In this document: positions 10,175 to 18,516 of the stretch, piece after piece | How positions within the stretch are numbered: position 1 is the first letter of the stretch | Layout of the letters: each line of letters starts with the position of its first letter | Assembly: GCA_023413895.1 (NCBI GenBank) | Contig: JAEZOU010000067.1 | Span: 1 to 30,620, forward strand | Source: Bacteroidota bacterium | GTDB lineage: Bacteria > Bacteroidota > Bacteroidia > Bacteroidales > WCHB1-69 | Length of the DNA: 30,620 nt | Reading direction: 5' to 3' | Program-made: the position numbers and the translations under genes | Notes under the pieces: model-generated | The model's database searches: none | The model's input: the letters and a program-made list of their open reading frames with translations, nothing else | Told to the model about the DNA's origin: nothing

Positions 10175-10753
10175 ATGAAAAAAACGATTCTTATTCCTTT
10201 TGTGTGTTTGGCTATACTATTTTCAAGTTGTGCCGTTTTGCAATTGGCAAATTTAGCTCGTTGCCAATTCAGTATGAAAAATGTTTCAGATATTACTTGG
10301 GCCGGAATTAATTTAAGTAATATCAATGGCTTGAGTGATTTATCGTTAGATAATTTACGAAAAGCTCGAGAGGCATTGAAAAATAAAAATTTTGGTATCT
10401 CTTGTAATATCAATGTAAATGCTAAGAATGATACTAAGTTTCCTGCAAAAATGATAGGTTACGATTATGAATTGTATTTAGAGGATTATCTGTTTGCAAC
10501 AGGAAATAGTCATAATAAAACTTATTCCATTCAACCCCAAACCATTTCAACCTTGTCAATACCATTACAGTTTGACATAGCAAAGATTATCAAAGATGGG
10601 GAATTAGGTTCGGTAATAAACTTGGTTCGTAACCTAACTGATTATGGAAAGGGTGAGCCTTCGCAAGTAAAAATTAGATTTACTCCTTATATGCAAGTTG
10701 GCGAAAAAAGTCAGCCATTAGCCCCCATTTCACTTAGTAAAACTTTCCAGTAA
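10175..10753 (+). CDS. LEA14-like (LEA type 2) lipoprotein
   Basis: A 192-residue protein with a lipoprotein signal peptide ending in LFSSC, making Cys19 the likely lipidated residue. The rest resembles a single LEA-2/WHy-type beta-sandwich. A strand like 'CNINVNAKNDTKFPAKMIGY' occupies the place of the family's N-P-N...A motif, followed by an antiparallel strand and a 'TISTLSIPLQFD' region. Such proteins are probably periplasmic-facing membrane-anchored domains of unknown function. It sits 24 bases after ygiQ and ends 4 bases before the convergent porin gene stop. No terminator is visible between the convergent genes. The fold assignment is moderate; the lipoprotein call is strong. Confidence 0.75.
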   Translation: MKKTILIPFVCLAILFSSCAVLQLANLARCQFSMKNVSDITWAGINLSNINGLSDLSLDNLRKAREALKNKNFGISCNINVNAKNDTKFPAKMIGYDYELYLEDYLFATGNSHNKTYSIQPQTISTLSIPLQFDIAKIIKDGELGSVINLVRNLTDYGKGEPSQVKIRFTPYMQVGEKSQPLAPISLSKTFQ

Positions 10754-10757
10754 TAGA

Positions 10758-11798
10758 TTAAAAATGTGTGATTAATTCCACAATAAATCTGTCGTGGTTG
10801 TTTTGTAAACCTTTGGAAAGGAAGAATTTTTCGTAGTCAAGGCGAATCGCTCCACGGAAAGGAGATTCAATAAAGGTAAGCGTAATGCCAGTGGTTAATC
10901 GTTGGCGTAAAGTGCTTTTACCTAAATCGATACCCTCGAGGGGTTCGCAAGAGGAGATTACATCGTAGCGAGCTCCTAAGGAGACTTTCTTCAGATATTT
11001 GTTTGGAATGTTGATGTTGTAGAATAAAAATGTTTGCAGAGCTTGCGTTGGCGAGTAGTTTTTGTTGTAGTGTTTGCGACAAATATATTCTGCTTCCAAA
11101 TGGAAATTATAGAAATCGTAGGTGAAGCCTGCGCCCATATTGTGAGATTGGATTGTGTCACCTTGTGCTGCAATATACCCGTAGTTGAGGGTAAGGTTAA
11201 AGTTGCGGAAAAGGTTGAATTCACCGCGAGTTACATAGCTAAGTGTTTTTTGCCACTCCATTTGAGCTGCAAATCCGTGCGTATTGAAAACGCCTGCAGT
11301 AATGCGAAATGGTACAACCTTATCCCATTGGTAAGTTAGGGTAGCACCAGCATCGCTCCATCCCGTAACATATTGAGTGAGAAAAGATTTATCGGAGAAG
11401 TAATATTTGTATGGCGACAGAAGATTTTCGGTGCTAAAGGGCAATTTGTCGTATCCGATGGTCAATGTGAGGCCTTTTACAGGCTTAAAGTGAGCGAGTA
11501 AGCAAACAATCGAGATTTTTCCACCGTAAGCAAGGTCGGCTAAAGCATGATAGGAAAACATTGGGTGGAGGTCTCCGTTGACACCGACGCGTGCGTGGCG
11601 AATTTGAAAGTGGTGAGCATCTAAACGTGGATTAAATTCATAGCGACAGAGCAGTGTAGCGGAGAATTTCGGTTTGTAGTAAGCGCGTTTCTCCGCGTCT
11701 GTCATCTGTAGTGGATCTTTTTGTTTGGTGCTATCTTGTGCAAAAATTGAATGGGTTGTGATAGCTATAAATGCAAATAAAAGAAAAATCTTATTCAT
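10758..11798 (-). CDS. Outer-membrane porin-like beta-barrel protein (phosphate-selective porin O/P type)
   Basis: A 346-residue protein with a signal peptide (cut near FAQ, residue 21) and a polar linker rich in K and D. From about residue 42 it has alternating amphipathic strands typical of a barrel: 'HFQIRHARVGVNGDLHPMFSYH', 'LTIGYDKLPFS', 'NLTLNYGYIA', and others. The 'RHARVG..G....F.Y....D' block and the 'G..K.PFS.E....' block resemble porin O/P family proteins. It ends in Phe (VELITHF), as many outer-membrane barrels do. It is the last gene of a probable minus-strand operon with a SulP permease and a 56-residue protein, so it may supply anions or small solutes to the periplasm. The substrate is an inference. 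Confidence 0.75.
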   Translation of the reverse strand: MNKIFLLFAFIAITTHSIFAQDSTKQKDPLQMTDAEKRAYYKPKFSATLLCRYEFNPRLDAHHFQIRHARVGVNGDLHPMFSYHALADLAYGGKISIVCLLAHFKPVKGLTLTIGYDKLPFSTENLLSPYKYYFSDKSFLTQYVTGWSDAGATLTYQWDKVVPFRITAGVFNTHGFAAQMEWQKTLSYVTRGEFNLFRNFNLTLNYGYIAAQGDTIQSHNMGAGFTYDFYNFHLEAEYICRKHYNKNYSPTQALQTFLFYNINIPNKYLKKVSLGARYDVISSCEPLEGIDLGKSTLRQRLTTGITLTFIESPFRGAIRLDYEKFFLSKGLQNNHDRFIVELITHF

Positions 11799-11812
11799 CT
11801 AATTGTTTAAAA

Positions 11813-11983
11813 TTAGTAGTTTCCACTATTTTCGTATTGACGTTGCTCTTCTTCTAAAGAGAAAATACAACTATCCGCTTGGCGCAGCATATAATATAGA
11901 TGTTCCATTTTATTGTTTAAGTTGGTATCAGTCATTACTTCGTTTACCAACGCATCGATTTTTTCTTTGATTGTTACGTCCAT
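11813..11983 (-). CDS. Small hypothetical protein (56 aa) between permease and porin genes
   Basis: ATG at 11983, stop at 11813-11815. The product is acidic and probably helical: 'MDVTIKEKIDALVNEVMTD' at the start, then 'NKMEHLYYMLRQADSCIFSL' and a charged E/Q-rich tail. There is no signal peptide or membrane segment, so it should be cytoplasmic. It lies 21 bases after the permease stop and 14 bases before the porin start, all in the same direction, which supports a real gene in a three-gene operon. I do not recognise the family. The surrounding codon use is normal for the window. Confidence 0.6.
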   Translation of the reverse strand: MDVTIKEKIDALVNEVMTDTNLNNKMEHLYYMLRQADSCIFSLEEEQRQYENSGNY

Positions 11984-12004
11984 CTTTTATTTTTTAAAAT
12001 GAAT

Positions 12005-13729
12005 TTATGAAAGTTTAGAGATATTTTCTTTTAAGTATGTTGTACATTCCTCAAAAGTTTTGAAAGTGTGTTCTTCAGGAATTAATTCAGGAATAACCTT
12101 CATTGTTTTGAGCATATACATAGGTTGTGGTTGAATAATTGTCATCAAAACGTGAACTCCTTGTGCTTGAAGGTCTTTGATGGCAGTTTCCATTGCGTAC
12201 AATCCAGATTGGTCCATGAAGGATACCAATTTCATACGGATAATTACAATTTTGATGTTATTAGGTACATCGTGCATTACCTCTTGGAAACGGGTGATAG
12301 AACCGAAGAAAATAGGTCCATTCAAACGTTGAATATAGATCTTATGGCGGAATTCATCGGTTACACTTGCTTCGTCATCCCATGGAGACTCTTTATCAAA
12401 AACAGTGATTTCTCCAGCGTTATAGCCGCTTTCAACCAAGTCGCTGGCGCGTTTCATGAAGAGTACGCAAGCAATAATCATACCGATACCCACAGCGATA
12501 AGAAGATCTACAAATACGGTAAGGAAGAGTACAAGTAACAATACAAGTGCATCGGCGCGAGGAATTTTGCGTAAATCTTTTAAGCCCTTAAAGTCGATAA
12601 TGCCAATTCCGACAGTAATCAAAATACCTGCCAAAACGGAAAGTGGAACAAATTTAACAAATCTTCCCAAACCTAATAAAATAGCTAAAAGAAAGAGTGA
12701 GTGGACCATGCCCGAAACTTTGGTAAAACCACCACTTTTTACATTAACAACGGTACGCATAGTTGCTCCTGCACCAGAAATTCCACAGAATAGTCCTGCT
12801 GCCATATTACCGATACCTTGTCCTATAAGTTCTTGATTACTATTATGTTTTGTTTTTGTGATATTGTCAGCGACAACAGAGGTAAGCAGTGTATCTATAG
12901 AGCCTAATCCAGCTAAAGTAAGGCCTGGAATAATTGCCATTTTTAACGCTGCAGCCCAATCAATGCCAGCCAAGCTAATGTCTGCACGGGCAAAAAATGG
13001 AAGAGGAAAGCCTGATGGAATTTCTCCAATGGTGAGTTTCTCAGTATTAAAACCATCAATAAATAAGGAAATTACAGTTACAACGATAAGCGCTACCAAC
13101 GTTGAAGGAATCTTCTTGGTAAGTAGTGGAAATAGGTAAATGATAGCAATTGTAATAATTCCAAACAACAATGCGTACGCATCAAAATTGACAATTTTTT
13201 GTGGAAATTGTGTAATCATATCTACAATCAAAACGGGAGATTTCATTCCAAAAAGTGGGTAAATTTGTTGTAGAATGATAATGATGCCGATACCGCTCAT
13301 AAATCCAGAGAGAACAGGGTATGGGATATAGCGGATATATTTTCCAATTTTTAGTACTCCAAAAAGTATTTGGAATAATCCACATAACATACCAGCTAAT
13401 GAAATAGTAATGAGTACAGTGCTGATGTTTGGAGCTGTCATCGATGCCCACGTGGTAGAAATTAAAGTAGCAGTGATAACAGTCATAGGCCCTGTAGGAC
13501 CACTGATTTGTGATTGGGTTCCGCAGAAAAGTGAGGCAAAAAACCCCAACATAATGGCACCGCAAAGTCCTGCTAATGCACCAAGGGCTCCAATGTTACC
13601 TACATCTTCCACACTAATACTTCCAAAAGCTTGGATACCGAAAGCAAGAGCTAACGGAAGCGCAACAATTCCGGCAGTAATTCCGCCAAAAAGATCTCCT
13701 TTTAAATTGTTTGTTGGTATAAACTTCAT
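12005..13729 (-). CDS. SulP family anion permease (SLC26-type) with STAS domain
   Basis: A 574-residue inner-membrane transporter. The SulP start signature 'LKGDLFGGITAGIVALPLAL' is followed by many hydrophobic helices, with 'GTQSQISGPTGPMTVI' early and 'SGAGATMRTVVNVKSGG' in the membrane half. The C-terminal ~110 residues form a cytoplasmic STAS domain ('KIYIQRLNGPIFFGSI', 'VSFMDQSGLYAME'). Family members move sulfate, bicarbonate or other anions; the substrate cannot be read here. I chose the ATG at 13729 rather than an in-frame start at 13807. The family homology begins there, and a -7 element (13776-13783) would otherwise fall inside the coding region. It leads a minus-strand cluster with a 56-aa protein and a porin. 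Confidence 0.92.
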   Translation of the reverse strand: MKFIPTNNLKGDLFGGITAGIVALPLALAFGIQAFGSISVEDVGNIGALGALAGLCGAIMLGFFASLFCGTQSQISGPTGPMTVITATLISTTWASMTAPNISTVLITISLAGMLCGLFQILFGVLKIGKYIRYIPYPVLSGFMSGIGIIIILQQIYPLFGMKSPVLIVDMITQFPQKIVNFDAYALLFGIITIAIIYLFPLLTKKIPSTLVALIVVTVISLFIDGFNTEKLTIGEIPSGFPLPFFARADISLAGIDWAAALKMAIIPGLTLAGLGSIDTLLTSVVADNITKTKHNSNQELIGQGIGNMAAGLFCGISGAGATMRTVVNVKSGGFTKVSGMVHSLFLLAILLGLGRFVKFVPLSVLAGILITVGIGIIDFKGLKDLRKIPRADALVLLLVLFLTVFVDLLIAVGIGMIIACVLFMKRASDLVESGYNAGEITVFDKESPWDDEASVTDEFRHKIYIQRLNGPIFFGSITRFQEVMHDVPNNIKIVIIRMKLVSFMDQSGLYAMETAIKDLQAQGVHVLMTIIQPQPMYMLKTMKVIPELIPEEHTFKTFEECTTYLKENISKLS

Positions 13730-13775
13730 GATAATCAGAATGTTATATTGAAAAATTAGTTTTAAAAATTTTCGG

Positions 13776-13783
13776 CAAAGGTA
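13776..13783 (-). promoter_or_regulatory. -7 promoter element for the SulP gene
   Basis: On the minus strand this reads TACCTTTG followed by CCG, matching TAnnTTTG, 46 bases before the ATG at 13729. It also supports that start choice. Confidence 0.5.
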
Positions 13784-13806
13784 ATAAAAAGTTCTCATAA
13801 ATTTCA

Positions 13807-13814
13807 TATATTTG
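13807..13814 (+). promoter_or_regulatory. -7 promoter element for the DUF389-Nudix-LuxC-RprXY operon
   Basis: TATATTTG followed by CAG matches TAnnTTTG. It lies back-to-back with the SulP promoter, 23 bases away. The leader to the ATG at 13950 would be about 130 bases. Confidence 0.5.
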
Positions 13815-13949
13815 CAGTCGCAAATAATTTAGGCAGTTTTTTGAGAAATTTTCAATAGGTTTGAAAATCCAATTGATAGTGAACAGAAATATTGATAAAT
13901 TGTTATGCTATTTGTTCTTATTCTGAAAATCATTGAAAAATAAATAGTT

Positions 13950-15377
13950 ATGGAGATCACTTCTCAACAAGATTTATCCAGAAATGAGGAATCTAGTGGA
14001 AATAAAAATTCAACCTACGAAAAACCTATCAATTGGAAAGGAATCAAAGAGTATCTCAAAGAATTGCTCTCTTTGCGTGATGATGCAGATGCAGAAGCAA
14101 CCATAGAATCGATTACCAAATCGGTAGAGTTTAAAGGGGTAAATGTTTGGGTTCTCTTTTTTGCTATCATTGTGGCTTCTTTAGGGCTCAATGTCAATTC
14201 TACAGCTGTTATTATTGGAGCAATGCTTATCTCTCCGCTTATGGGGCCAATCAACGGAATCGGTCTTTCAATCGGAATTTCTGATGATGTGTTGCTGCGT
14301 AAGTCACTCTACAACTATGTTGTAATGGTGGTTATCAGTTTTGTGGCTTCTAGTCTCTACTTTTTGGTTTCACCCTTGGGAGATGCTCAATCGGAATTGT
14401 TAGCACGAACAAGCCCTACGATTTTCGATGTATTGATAGCATTTTTCGGAGGGTTAGCAGGAATTGTTGCTCTTTCCCGTAAATCTCAACCCATTACCGT
14501 AATTTCAGGCGTTGCTATTGCAACCGCTTTGATGCCACCACTTTGTACCGCTGGTTATGGCTTGGCAACCCTTCAACTAAAGTATATGATTGGGGCCTTC
14601 TACCTCTTTTTTATCAATTCTGTTTTTATCGCCTTTGCAACCTTTGTAATGGTGCGCTATCTGAATTTTCCTCACAAAAAGTATTTAGATCCGGTACGAG
14701 CTAAAAAAGTGCGCCGATCAATTCTTGTTTTTGTTGTTTTGGTGATGATTCCTAGTGTTTTTACTGCTGTTAATGTAGTGCGAGAAACCAATTTTAACCG
14801 TCACGTTGCGGGATATGTAAATGCTATTCAAAATGATGGAGTTTTTCAAAATGTTCAGTTGTTAAAGGTTGATAAATCATGGACGCCTAAAACCTCAGTA
14901 CTGACAATGTCTGTGTTTGGTAAGGAATTGAGCGATAAGGATATAGAGGTGATGACACGCAGATTGTCAGAGTTCGATATTGAGGAAACAAAGTTGAAAG
15001 TGAAGCAGATAGGAACAACCACTTTTGATATGGAATCTGGAACGGAGATGCTTTCAGAATTGTTGGATAAGAAAGATGATGAGATTGCTGAGTTGAAGGC
15101 GCAAATTGCACGTATCAACATTGAGGAAGAGAATATGAAAAAATATGGTTCACAGTCGGTACAGTTGGCGCGCGAAGTGAAAGTTTTGTATCCAGAAGTG
15201 CAAGCTTTTTCCGTTTCCCGTAACATAGTGGCGCAAACCGCTTCTATGAAGGCCGATACAATTTGTATTGCCTTTGTAAAGTGGGAGGAAACACCCGCTG
15301 CACATCAAATAATACAACTGCAGGATTGGTTAAAGCAACGTATGAATGAGAAAAAAATTAAGATTGTAAATGAATAA
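13950..15377 (+). CDS. DUF389 family integral membrane protein with coiled-coil tail
   Basis: A 475-residue protein. Residues ~30-260 match the DUF389 (TIGR00341-type) membrane domain: 'LRDDADAEATIESI', then 'NVNSTAVIIGAMLISPLMGP' and 'SGVAIATALMPPLCTAGYGL', with about six transmembrane helices. A seventh hydrophobic segment lies near 255-275 ('RRSILVFVVLVMIPSVFTAV'). After it comes a ~200-residue soluble tail with a charged stretch likely to form a coiled coil ('LLDKKDDEIAELKAQIARIN'), probably periplasmic or cytoplasmic depending on helix count. The family's function is unknown. It is the first gene of a tight plus-strand operon and is divergent from the SulP permease. Its stop overlaps the next gene by 8 bases. 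Confidence 0.85.
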   Translation: MEITSQQDLSRNEESSGNKNSTYEKPINWKGIKEYLKELLSLRDDADAEATIESITKSVEFKGVNVWVLFFAIIVASLGLNVNSTAVIIGAMLISPLMGPINGIGLSIGISDDVLLRKSLYNYVVMVVISFVASSLYFLVSPLGDAQSELLARTSPTIFDVLIAFFGGLAGIVALSRKSQPITVISGVAIATALMPPLCTAGYGLATLQLKYMIGAFYLFFINSVFIAFATFVMVRYLNFPHKKYLDPVRAKKVRRSILVFVVLVMIPSVFTAVNVVRETNFNRHVAGYVNAIQNDGVFQNVQLLKVDKSWTPKTSVLTMSVFGKELSDKDIEVMTRRLSEFDIEETKLKVKQIGTTTFDMESGTEMLSELLDKKDDEIAELKAQIARINIEEENMKKYGSQSVQLAREVKVLYPEVQAFSVSRNIVAQTASMKADTICIAFVKWEETPAAHQIIQLQDWLKQRMNEKKIKIVNE

Positions 15378-15879
15378 TATGGATTTCGATTTTCCGATTA
15401 CAATATGTAATAGTGATGAGGTGATACAGATAGGGTCAGCTGCGGAATTTCAGTCTCAATTTGGCCATTATCGTACAATTTGTGCCGCTGGGGGCGTGGT
15501 GATGTGTGGGGATAAGGTTTTGATGATTAATCGATTCGGGAAGTGGGATTTCCCTAAGGGGAAACAAGAAATTGGCGAATCTGTTGAACTTACCGCCCAG
15601 CGCGAGGTGATGGAAGAAACTGGATTGAAAACTGTTGAGTTGGTAAAACAACTTCCTGATACGTGGCACACCTATTTACTAAATAACGAACCCATACTGA
15701 AACGTAGTTGCTGGTTCTTGATGAATGGTGATGCTACTCAACCGCTGATACCTCAAGTAGAAGAGGATATTCAGCAAGTAATTTGGGTGCCAATAACGGA
15801 GGTGAAAAATCGATTGGAAAATTCATACTCTTCACTGAAAATCTTTTGGCATCAGGTTATTAATCTAATTATGCACTAA
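15370..15879 (+). CDS. Nudix hydrolase
   Basis: A 169-residue cytoplasmic protein with a perfect Nudix box: Gly64, then Glu70, Arg78-Glu79, Glu82-Glu83 and Gly85 in 'GKQEIGESVELTAQ' + 'REVMEETGL'. This fits Gx5Ex7REUxEExGU, where the glutamates bind the metal used to hydrolyse a nucleoside diphosphate linked to another group. The strand 'GKWDFPKG' precedes the box as usual. The ~35 residues before the domain are unassigned. The substrate cannot be predicted. The ATG at 15370 overlaps the DUF389 stop by 8 bases, consistent with translational coupling; a second ATG at 15379 is possible. It is followed after 5 bases by the acyl-CoA reductase homologue. Confidence 0.92.
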   Translation: MNNMDFDFPITICNSDEVIQIGSAAEFQSQFGHYRTICAAGGVVMCGDKVLMINRFGKWDFPKGKQEIGESVELTAQREVMEETGLKTVELVKQLPDTWHTYLLNNEPILKRSCWFLMNGDATQPLIPQVEEDIQQVIWVPITEVKNRLENSYSSLKIFWHQVINLIMH

Positions 15880-15884
15880 AATTA

Positions 15885-16949
15885 ATGCTTATGGCTTTAA
15901 ACTTTGACTCCCGTATTTCCGCTTTTGAACAGTTAGGACTTTGGTTAGAACAATTTCTAAAAGAGGTTGAAAATAATAGATTTACTGATGATTTTAATGC
16001 TGAATTTCAAGCTATAATCGAACGCCAATCTCGGGAAAATGGTTGGTTTACACAATACAATATTTACAGCTCTTTGGCAGCAATCCGTGATAATCTGCAG
16101 GCTGAAAGTTTGAATAATTTGAGGTTTGTGTATGGAAATAGAATTGCTACTTCATGGCAGGAAAAGATTGTAGCTGTGGTTACAGGAGCTTTCTTTCCCC
16201 TTGTTTCGTTCTACGATTTTATGGTGGTGTTACTTACGGGAAATGTTTTACAAATCAAACTTCATGCCGATGATAAGTTGTTATTGCCCAAAATTGCCCA
16301 AAAATTGATGGAAATAGAACCTGATTTTTCGGAAAAAATTAAGTTTGTGGATCAACTTCATGATTTTGAAAGAGTGATCATAACGGAAGAAAATGGTCAT
16401 TCGGAAGTGTTATGTCAATATTTTTCTAAGTATCCCATGTTTGTCCATCGGCGCCAAAGGGCTGCTGCTATCTTGACCGGAAACGAAACATTGACGCAAT
16501 TACGCGCTCTTAGTAACGACATCTGTCGCTATTTTGGTAATACTTTTCGTTCTGTTTCTAAGGTTTATCTTCCTAAAAAATACAACTTTACCAATCTGCT
16601 ACAAGCTATTCAAGGACATACCGAACAGCTCAATGAATATAATGCTTACTTGAGTAATTTAGAGTATCAGAAGGGAATTTCTTTGCTCAATTCTATTCCT
16701 TTTTATGATGCAGGCCCTATGATTTTGATTGAAAATGAGCAGTTTTTTCCACCCAAATCGGTTTTGTATTACCAATATTATGATAAAATTGATGATGCAA
16801 TTGCAGATTGTGAGGCGCACAAAGAACAGATTTCGTGTGTAGTGGCTTTACCTGGAATTTCAGCGCATTTCTTGCCTTTAGGAAATACATATCGTCATGA
16901 TTTCCAGAGTAATGTAATAGTTTCTGATATTGTTGAATTTCTAATCTGA
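15885..16949 (+). CDS. LuxC-type acyl-CoA reductase homologue, apparently lacking the catalytic cysteine
   Basis: A 354-residue protein resembling the acyl-CoA reductase (LuxC, PF05893) proteins common in Bacteroidota. Recognisable blocks are 'FFPLVSFYDFMVVLLTGN' followed by 'QIKLHADDKLLLPKI', 'FVHRRQRAAAILTGNET', and 'ALSNDICRYFGNTFRSVSKV' then 'YLPKKYNF'. As I remember the family, the last block usually reads YFG-LGC-RNVSK, the Cys being the likely acyl-accepting nucleophile. Here the aligned residues are Asn219-Thr220-Phe221. The first glycine-rich block is also changed (AFFPLVS for a more usual GNIP.V.). It may therefore be non-catalytic or use another residue. It is in an operon with a Nudix gene (5 bases before) and a sensor kinase (5 bases after). 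An ATG at 15891 is an alternative start. Confidence 0.75.
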   Translation: MLMALNFDSRISAFEQLGLWLEQFLKEVENNRFTDDFNAEFQAIIERQSRENGWFTQYNIYSSLAAIRDNLQAESLNNLRFVYGNRIATSWQEKIVAVVTGAFFPLVSFYDFMVVLLTGNVLQIKLHADDKLLLPKIAQKLMEIEPDFSEKIKFVDQLHDFERVIITEENGHSEVLCQYFSKYPMFVHRRQRAAAILTGNETLTQLRALSNDICRYFGNTFRSVSKVYLPKKYNFTNLLQAIQGHTEQLNEYNAYLSNLEYQKGISLLNSIPFYDAGPMILIENEQFFPPKSVLYYQYYDKIDDAIADCEAHKEQISCVVALPGISAHFLPLGNTYRHDFQSNVIVSDIVEFLI

Positions 16950-16954
16950 TTCTG

Positions 16955-18514
16955 ATGAAAAAACGTATAATGGTATCCATTGCAGTTGTGGTTTGCGTTT
17001 CGGTATTTTTTCTGATAGTGTCGATTTTACATCTTTATCGAGAAGCTGAGAAAGTGCAGAAAAATATCTTTACGCGCGAGGTTATTTCGGTAGGTAACGA
17101 TGTTGTGGATAGAATCGATCGACTGCTACGCGAGGATTCGTTATATCATCAGGTTGATACGCTTGTTGCTGCGGATTCTGTGGGTGAACTTGGAGGGGGA
17201 ATGTATCAAAAAATTCACAAAAGTTTTCTTGTGGATCCTTCGCGAATGTTGCCCGTAGGTGTTGTGAATACAACAATCAACTACTTGGAAAATGATGTGA
17301 CAATTTCTAACTCAGATACACTGTTTTTTGATACAACTTATAAAAAGATGTTTTCGCTAAATTCCTCAATATTAGAATCATCAGTGGAGGATTCGTTGCC
17401 TAATTCACTCTATGTAGAGATGATGAAAACTCCCATAGATTTGAATAAAATTGAGATGGATTCTGTTACCAAGATGTTGTTGAATCGCAGATATTTAAAT
17501 CGTATTATTCGGGAGGAGTTTGCGGATGAAAATATCGATTTAGATTTTGAATTTGGCTTATATAACTCTTTTACCACTCAATTTGTAGTGATTTCTGATA
17601 ACGTGAATCCAGGAGAATTGCTGAAGAGTCAATATGTTTTTAGTTTAAAAAATTCTGATCGATTTTGTACACCTCATTATCTGATTATCGCCTTCCCCAG
17701 CGAAAGAATTATCTTTTTGCACCGTATGGGAGTGATTGTTGGGTTGATTTCGACCTTTTTTGTGATTATCATCTTTGTGGTTATCTATATTTTTTATCAA
17801 CTCTTCCGTCAAAAGCGAATAGCTGAGGTGAAAAATGATTTTATAAACAACATAACGCACGAGTTTAAAACTCCAATTTCTACTATCTCATTGGCGTGTG
17901 AAGCGCTGTCCGATAGGGATATGATGGCGAATGAAGCGGTGAGAAGTTCTTATATTTCCATTATTTATGATGAGAACAATCGACTGAAGAATTTGGTTAA
18001 TAATATTCTACAATTGGCACAATTGAAGAAAGGTCAATTGCAGATTAACTTGGAGAAATTCAATGTTAATGATTTGATTAACCATATTTGTGAAGCTTTT
18101 ATGTTGCAAATTAGAAGTCGTAAAGGTACGTTAACGAAGAGCTTAGATGAATCAAGACCGATTATTATTGGAGATTATATTCATATTGAAAATATTCTTG
18201 TTAATTTGTTAGATAATGCCCTTAAATATTCTCCTGCAAATCCTGAAATATCTGTTTCTACATATTGTGGTAAGCGTGATTTAGTAATAAAAATTTCAGA
18301 TAAGGGAATGGGAATTTCTAAGAAAAATCTAAAACGTATTTTTGATGATTTCTACAGAGTCAATCAAGGAAATGTTCACGATACAAAAGGTCATGGTTTG
18401 GGTTTACATTATGTGAAATCGATTGTGAAACTTCATGGTGGTACAATTTCTGTAGAGAGTGTTGAAAATCAAGGATCTACATTTATTATTACATTACCCT
18501 ATAAAAAAAGTTAG
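16955..18514 (+). CDS. rprX: Sensor histidine kinase, RprX-like
   Basis: A 519-residue inner-membrane kinase. Transmembrane helix 1 spans about residues 6-27, followed by a ~230-residue periplasmic sensor region with no domain I recognise, and helix 2 spans about 259-285. The HisKA dimerisation helix carries the phospho-accepting His302 in 'NDFINNITHEFKTPISTI'. The HATPase domain follows, with the N box around Asn421 ('NLLDNALKYSP'), a 'DKGMGIS' G1 box and a 'GHGLGLHYV' G2 box (residues 479-487). Order, length and the adjacent regulator fit the Bacteroides RprX/RprY pair. The regulator gene starts 2 bases after the stop. The ligand is unknown. The kinase call is certain; the RprX equivalence is likely. 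Confidence 0.9.
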   Translation: MKKRIMVSIAVVVCVSVFFLIVSILHLYREAEKVQKNIFTREVISVGNDVVDRIDRLLREDSLYHQVDTLVAADSVGELGGGMYQKIHKSFLVDPSRMLPVGVVNTTINYLENDVTISNSDTLFFDTTYKKMFSLNSSILESSVEDSLPNSLYVEMMKTPIDLNKIEMDSVTKMLLNRRYLNRIIREEFADENIDLDFEFGLYNSFTTQFVVISDNVNPGELLKSQYVFSLKNSDRFCTPHYLIIAFPSERIIFLHRMGVIVGLISTFFVIIIFVVIYIFYQLFRQKRIAEVKNDFINNITHEFKTPISTISLACEALSDRDMMANEAVRSSYISIIYDENNRLKNLVNNILQLAQLKKGQLQINLEKFNVNDLINHICEAFMLQIRSRKGTLTKSLDESRPIIIGDYIHIENILVNLLDNALKYSPANPEISVSTYCGKRDLVIKISDKGMGISKKNLKRIFDDFYRVNQGNVHDTKGHGLGLHYVKSIVKLHGGTISVESVENQGSTFIITLPYKKS

Positions 18515-18516
18515 TT

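Noticed and set aside
13730..13807. N-terminal extension of the SulP protein from an upstream start
   Set aside because: The extension has no family similarity and contains a -7 promoter element at 13776-13783; the ATG at 13729 fits the family start.
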